From Chitinophaga rhizophila (GTDB taxonomy: Bacteria > Bacteroidota > Bacteroidia > Chitinophagales > Chitinophagaceae), in contig NZ_JAICCF010000006.1 in NCBI RefSeq assembly GCF_019492185.1, positions 342,628-406,627 on the forward strand: a stretch of DNA of 64,000 bases. Reading direction: 5' to 3'. The notes beneath the pieces are model-generated. The model did no database searches, was not told the origin of the DNA, and saw only the letters and a program-made list of their open reading frames with translations. The translations under genes were made by a program, and so were the position numbers. Positions within the stretch are counted from its first letter, which is position 1. Every line of letters begins with the position of its first letter. Of the stretch, positions 61,278 through 64,000 are shown one piece after another.

Positions 61278-63565
61278 TGGTAGAGATTGAACCGCATTCC
61301 AAGAAATCCTCTTGCCCCTTGTAGTGGAGCATAGTTATATTCCGTATCGAAGGTGTATCCATTAGGATTATTCACCGGATCGTTGACATATTTATCAAAT
61401 GGATCAAAAGCTCTCATCAGTGCGTATTTAGGCACGTAGTTCAACAGGTTTTTAACACCCCCGTACACTTCCCATCTTTTAGCAAACTTCTTAGTGATCT
61501 GCACATTCGCCAGCAGGAACCAGGGAGAGTAATCCGGTCTGAAGTCATTGTGTTGAACGGGTAATCGCATCGGGCCGTTCCAGTTACCGGTAAGGTCAAT
61601 CCCGAAGTTGTGCGGGAAGCTATAGCCTATGGTAAATGTACCTGCCCATTCAGGCGCATATACCTGTCTGCTTCTCTGCGGGATACCGGCGGCATCTTCA
61701 TCCACCTGGAATACATCGAGGTAGGTAAATCCCGCCAGGATCTTCAGCGGAAAGGCAAAGGAAGCGTCTACATTGACAGAAACACCCCGGGATACAGCGT
61801 GGCCGCGCAGATTATCGTAAATAATCTTATTAGGATCGGTGTCAAAATCACCGGTAATTTTATTGGTAAAATAGGAATAGAAGCCGGTAGCGTCAAGGTT
61901 CAGGAACGCGTTATTCATTGGAATCTTCAACACATAGTTCAGGTTAGCGTTGTATGACTTCTCCGGTTTCAGGGCTTCAGCAATCACCACCTGGCGGGAG
62001 CCTGTGAGTGCAGCATGATCTTCTGTAAAGAGATTCACGACGCGGAAGCCTGTTCCGAAGCTGGCACGCAGGGTATTGTCAGTATCAGGAGACCATTTAT
62101 AAGCGATTCTGGGCGAGTGAATACTACCATGATATTTATCGTAATCATAGCGATATCCGAGCAGCAGTTTATGTTTGCCGGCGAGCGCCCATTCATCCTG
62201 GACAAACACACCTGGCAATGGTGTTTTAGCAGGCATATTGACTTTACCATCTTCGGAGAGTGTGCCGGGGGTATTATCATCATACCAGGTATAGCGGTAG
62301 GAGGCTCCCGTGAGCAGGTCGTGGTTTTTACCCAGCTTTTTATCCCAATAGACCTGTGCGAAACCTACATGCTGCTGGGCTTTATAAGGAGTGAAGCCGT
62401 AATAGGAATCTTGTTCATGGCGGTTGTAAGATACCTGAAGCAGGATTTTCTCTTTTACCGGCAGCTGGTACATACCGATAGCTTCCACGCGTTTGGTATA
62501 GATACTTTCACCATAGATGCTATCACTGCCGCGCCAGGATTTATTCCATCGCATATCGCCACCCCAGCGGTCTTCGTATACATATCTGGCGGCAATACTT
62601 GCCTGCCGGTTTTCTTTCCGCCGGAAGCTCCACTTGTTGAACACAGAAACCCTGTTTTGTACCGTGACGTCGGTAAATCCGTCCTTGTTATTATCTCTTG
62701 GGTGCTGGTAGTTAAAGTAGCTGATACCAGCGAGGCCCTGGGCGTTACCGGCTTTTATTTTCAACGCAGCATCCACGTTATATTCCCCCCAAGTGGTACC
62801 GTATATGTCAGCGCTTACCAGCGGAGCGTTCACCGGGTTTTTAGTAATAACATTCACCAGGCCACCCATTGCTTCAGAGCCGTACAGCGAGGAGCCAGGC
62901 CCTTTCACTACTTCAATACGTTCCACCATGCTCATAGGGATGCCACTGAGTCCGTAGACGGTAGACAATGCGCTGACGATAGGCATACCATCTATCAGGA
63001 TCATGGTGTAGGGGCCTTCCATACCGTTGATATGGATATCGCCGGTATTGCAGACGTTACAGTTCATTTGTGGGCGAACACCATTCACCATACCGATTGA
63101 TTCGAACAGGGAGGGTGAGGGGTTCTTCTGAAAGTATTTAGGCGTATAGACTTCTACAGGCACCGGACTTTCGGCACGGCTGACCGGTTTGAGGGTACCG
63201 GTAACGACAACATCATTGAGTTTGGTAACGTCTTGTTGCAATTTAATCTGGACATTGGTCGTACGGCCTGCCTGTATGGTCACCTTACGGGAGAAGGAGG
63301 AGTATCCGATAGCGGCGGCTTTGAGGGTGTAAGTACCGGGTTGTATGTTGGTAATATTGAAGTAGCCGGTAGTGTCGGTGGCTTTACCGTTTTTAATTTC
63401 TATGAGTACGACGCTGGCGGTAGGGAGTGGCTGACCGTCTGCGAGGACGTGGCCTGTCAGTGATCCGGTGGCGGATTGAGCTTTACTGTCCTGCGAAGCG
63501 GAGAGGACAACAAACGATGAAAGTATATATATTTTAATATAAGCTAAAGTAAAAATGCGGATCAT
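61274..63565 (-). CDS. TonB-dependent outer-membrane receptor with CxxC plug
   Basis: 763 residues: signal peptide, a carboxypeptidase-like regulatory domain (about 30-112), the plug (about 120-240) and a 22-strand barrel ending in ...RGFLGMRFNLYQ. The plug contains CNVCNTGDIHINGMEGPY with C169 and C172, next to LIDGMPIVS. A CxxC in the plug is unusual and could bind a metal or form a disulfide. It imports a ligand such as a metal chelate, cofactor or sugar. The gene is preceded by a perfect inverted repeat overlapping its -7 element and followed by the coupled thioredoxin gene. Ligand unknown. Confidence 0.92.
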   Translation of the reverse strand: MIRIFTLAYIKIYILSSFVVLSASQDSKAQSATGSLTGHVLADGQPLPTASVVLIEIKNGKATDTTGYFNITNIQPGTYTLKAAAIGYSSFSRKVTIQAGRTTNVQIKLQQDVTKLNDVVVTGTLKPVSRAESPVPVEVYTPKYFQKNPSPSLFESIGMVNGVRPQMNCNVCNTGDIHINGMEGPYTMILIDGMPIVSALSTVYGLSGIPMSMVERIEVVKGPGSSLYGSEAMGGLVNVITKNPVNAPLVSADIYGTTWGEYNVDAALKIKAGNAQGLAGISYFNYQHPRDNNKDGFTDVTVQNRVSVFNKWSFRRKENRQASIAARYVYEDRWGGDMRWNKSWRGSDSIYGESIYTKRVEAIGMYQLPVKEKILLQVSYNRHEQDSYYGFTPYKAQQHVGFAQVYWDKKLGKNHDLLTGASYRYTWYDDNTPGTLSEDGKVNMPAKTPLPGVFVQDEWALAGKHKLLLGYRYDYDKYHGSIHSPRIAYKWSPDTDNTLRASFGTGFRVVNLFTEDHAALTGSRQVVIAEALKPEKSYNANLNYVLKIPMNNAFLNLDATGFYSYFTNKITGDFDTDPNKIIYDNLRGHAVSRGVSVNVDASFAFPLKILAGFTYLDVFQVDEDAAGIPQRSRQVYAPEWAGTFTIGYSFPHNFGIDLTGNWNGPMRLPVQHNDFRPDYSPWFLLANVQITKKFAKRWEVYGGVKNLLNYVPKYALMRAFDPFDKYVNDPVNNPNGYTFDTEYNYAPLQGARGFLGMRFNLYQ

Positions 63566-63584
63566 TTCTTGTCATTATTTAGTC

Positions 63585-63609
63585 TTGTCTAAATTAATAG
63601 TTTAGACAA
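63585..63609. promoter_or_regulatory. Perfect operator-like inverted repeat upstream of the TonB receptor
   Basis: TTGTCTAAA-N7-TTTAGACAA (63585-63609), 9-bp arms. It overlaps the -7 element TAGATTTG (63607-63614, minus strand), placed 20 bp before the receptor ATG, so a bound repressor would block transcription. The pattern recalls boxes of DtxR/MntR-type metal regulators, which is inference. Confidence 0.75.
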
Positions 63610-63614
63610 ATCTA
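63607..63614 (-). promoter_or_regulatory. -7 element of the TonB receptor gene
   Basis: TAGATTTG on the minus strand matches TAnnTTTG; no clear TTG at the usual spacing. Confidence 0.55.
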
Positions 63615-63689
63615 ATTAATTATTTAAAAAGTTACACTGCTTAAGTTAATAAAATGAGAAAATTTGTGCGAAGGGAGGGTGATTTTAAG

Positions 63690-64000
63690 GAGAGCAGAGC
63701 CGGGGTGGGCGGAGAGCAGAGCCGGAGCGGGCGGAGAGCAGAGCCGGAGCGGGCGGAGAGCAGAGCCGGAGCGGGCAGAGAGCAGAGCCGGAGCGGGCAG
63801 AGAGCAGAGCCGGAGCGGGCGGAGTAAAGAGCCGGAGCGGGCGGAGTAAAGAGCCGGAGCGAGCGGAGGGCACAGCCGGAGCGGGCGGAGGGCACAGCCG
63901 GAGCGGGCGGAGGGCACAGCCGGAGCGGGCGGAGGGCACAGCCGGAGCGGGCGGAGGGCACAGCCGGAGCGGGCGGAGGGCACAGCCGGAGCGGGCGGAG
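63690..64000. repeat. 22-bp tandem repeat running off the window end
   Basis: About fourteen units at an exact 22-bp period, ending in a near-invariant GCCGGAGCGGGCG. The first half varies in blocks: GAGAGCAG-type (units 1-6), GAGTAAAG-type (7-8) and GAGGGCAC-type (9-14). Because 22 is not a multiple of 3, all minus-strand frames stay open and give repetitive Pro/Ala/Arg/Leu-rich readings; I do not call these genes. The array is GC-rich, unlike its flank, and its far end is unseen. Confidence 0.93.

Noticed and set aside
62015..63100. 361-codon plus-strand open frame opposite the TonB receptor
   Set aside because: Antisense to a well-supported receptor; no recognisable domain or start signal.
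63624..63983. Long Pro/Ala/Arg/Leu-rich open frames in all three minus-strand phases of the terminal array
   Set aside because: They arise because a 22-bp stop-free unit cycles through every frame; no start signal, no non-repeat domain.
63690..64000. Possible CRISPR array
   Set aside because: Units are contiguous without spacers and no cas gene is visible.

Overview
The window looks like chromosome from a Bacteroidota bacterium, most likely Chitinophagaceae (Chitinophaga or a close relative). I infer this from promoters of the TTG-N18/20-TAnnTTTG type, a secreted enzyme with a type IX secretion tail, polysaccharide-degrading enzymes (PL9 pectate lyase, GH127, GH2, an alginate-lyase-type protein), two DUF6520 peptides, and many SpII lipoproteins. 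The only RNA gene I can support is one tRNA-Pro(TGG). I see no insertion sequence, phage or CRISPR array.

Layout. 0-6 kb: the end of a regulator-like gene, a DEAD-box helicase, membrane proteins (DUF1345; a three-gene HTTM operon), a lipoprotein and two DUF6520 peptides. 6.2-9.8 kb: a tight operon of an NrtR-type Nudix regulator, NADAR, the RNA 2'-phosphotransferase KptA, an ADP-ribosylglycohydrolase and a metallophosphoesterase, which together form an NAD/ADP-ribose and RNA-phosphate processing module. 11-13.4 kb: a secreted PL9 pectate lyase. 14.8-18.6 kb: a Tat-exported amine oxidase, a Tat-exported HisC-like aminotransferase and a secreted Hint-domain protein. 18.6-21.1 kb: a stand-alone EF-G with a strong intrinsic terminator in its leader, behind an isolated 42-codon gene with its own promoter and terminator. 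21.4-29.8 kb: carbohydrate enzymes and lipoproteins. 29.9-32.3 kb: hexulose-phosphate synthase and isomerase (RuMP pair) facing an AraC regulator.

32.4-38.1 kb: a DUF1349 protein, a LuxR-type regulator, and a pair of DUF3857 proteins, one with an intact transglutaminase triad and one without. 38.35-40.1 kb: a two-gene ATPase plus DxxExK-type nuclease unit just 3' of tRNA-Pro, a defence candidate. 40.3-50.9 kb: GH2 galactosidase, DUF1275 protein, multi-PAS histidine kinase, Bcr/CflA exporter, ATP-grasp enzyme and small unknowns. 51.4-60.6 kb: a sigma-54-type response regulator followed by three paralogous TPR sensor kinases in tandem. 60.8-63.6 kb: a TonB-dependent receptor with a CxxC plug motif, translationally coupled to a periplasmic thioredoxin-fold protein and preceded by a perfect inverted repeat. 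63.69 kb to the end: a 22-bp tandem repeat running off the window.

Two patterns cut across the annotation. First, three intergenic tandem arrays have an exact 11-bp period (13487, 42759, 43612) and the terminal array has a 22-bp period. Second, the nrtR 3' end carries a 132-bp in-frame tandem duplication that separates it from NADAR. The most promising candidate systems are the NADAR/KptA/ARH operon, the ATPase-nuclease pair, the Tat oxidase/aminotransferase/Hint locus and the EF-G leader with the 42-residue peptide gene. Everything here was read by eye; no searches were run.
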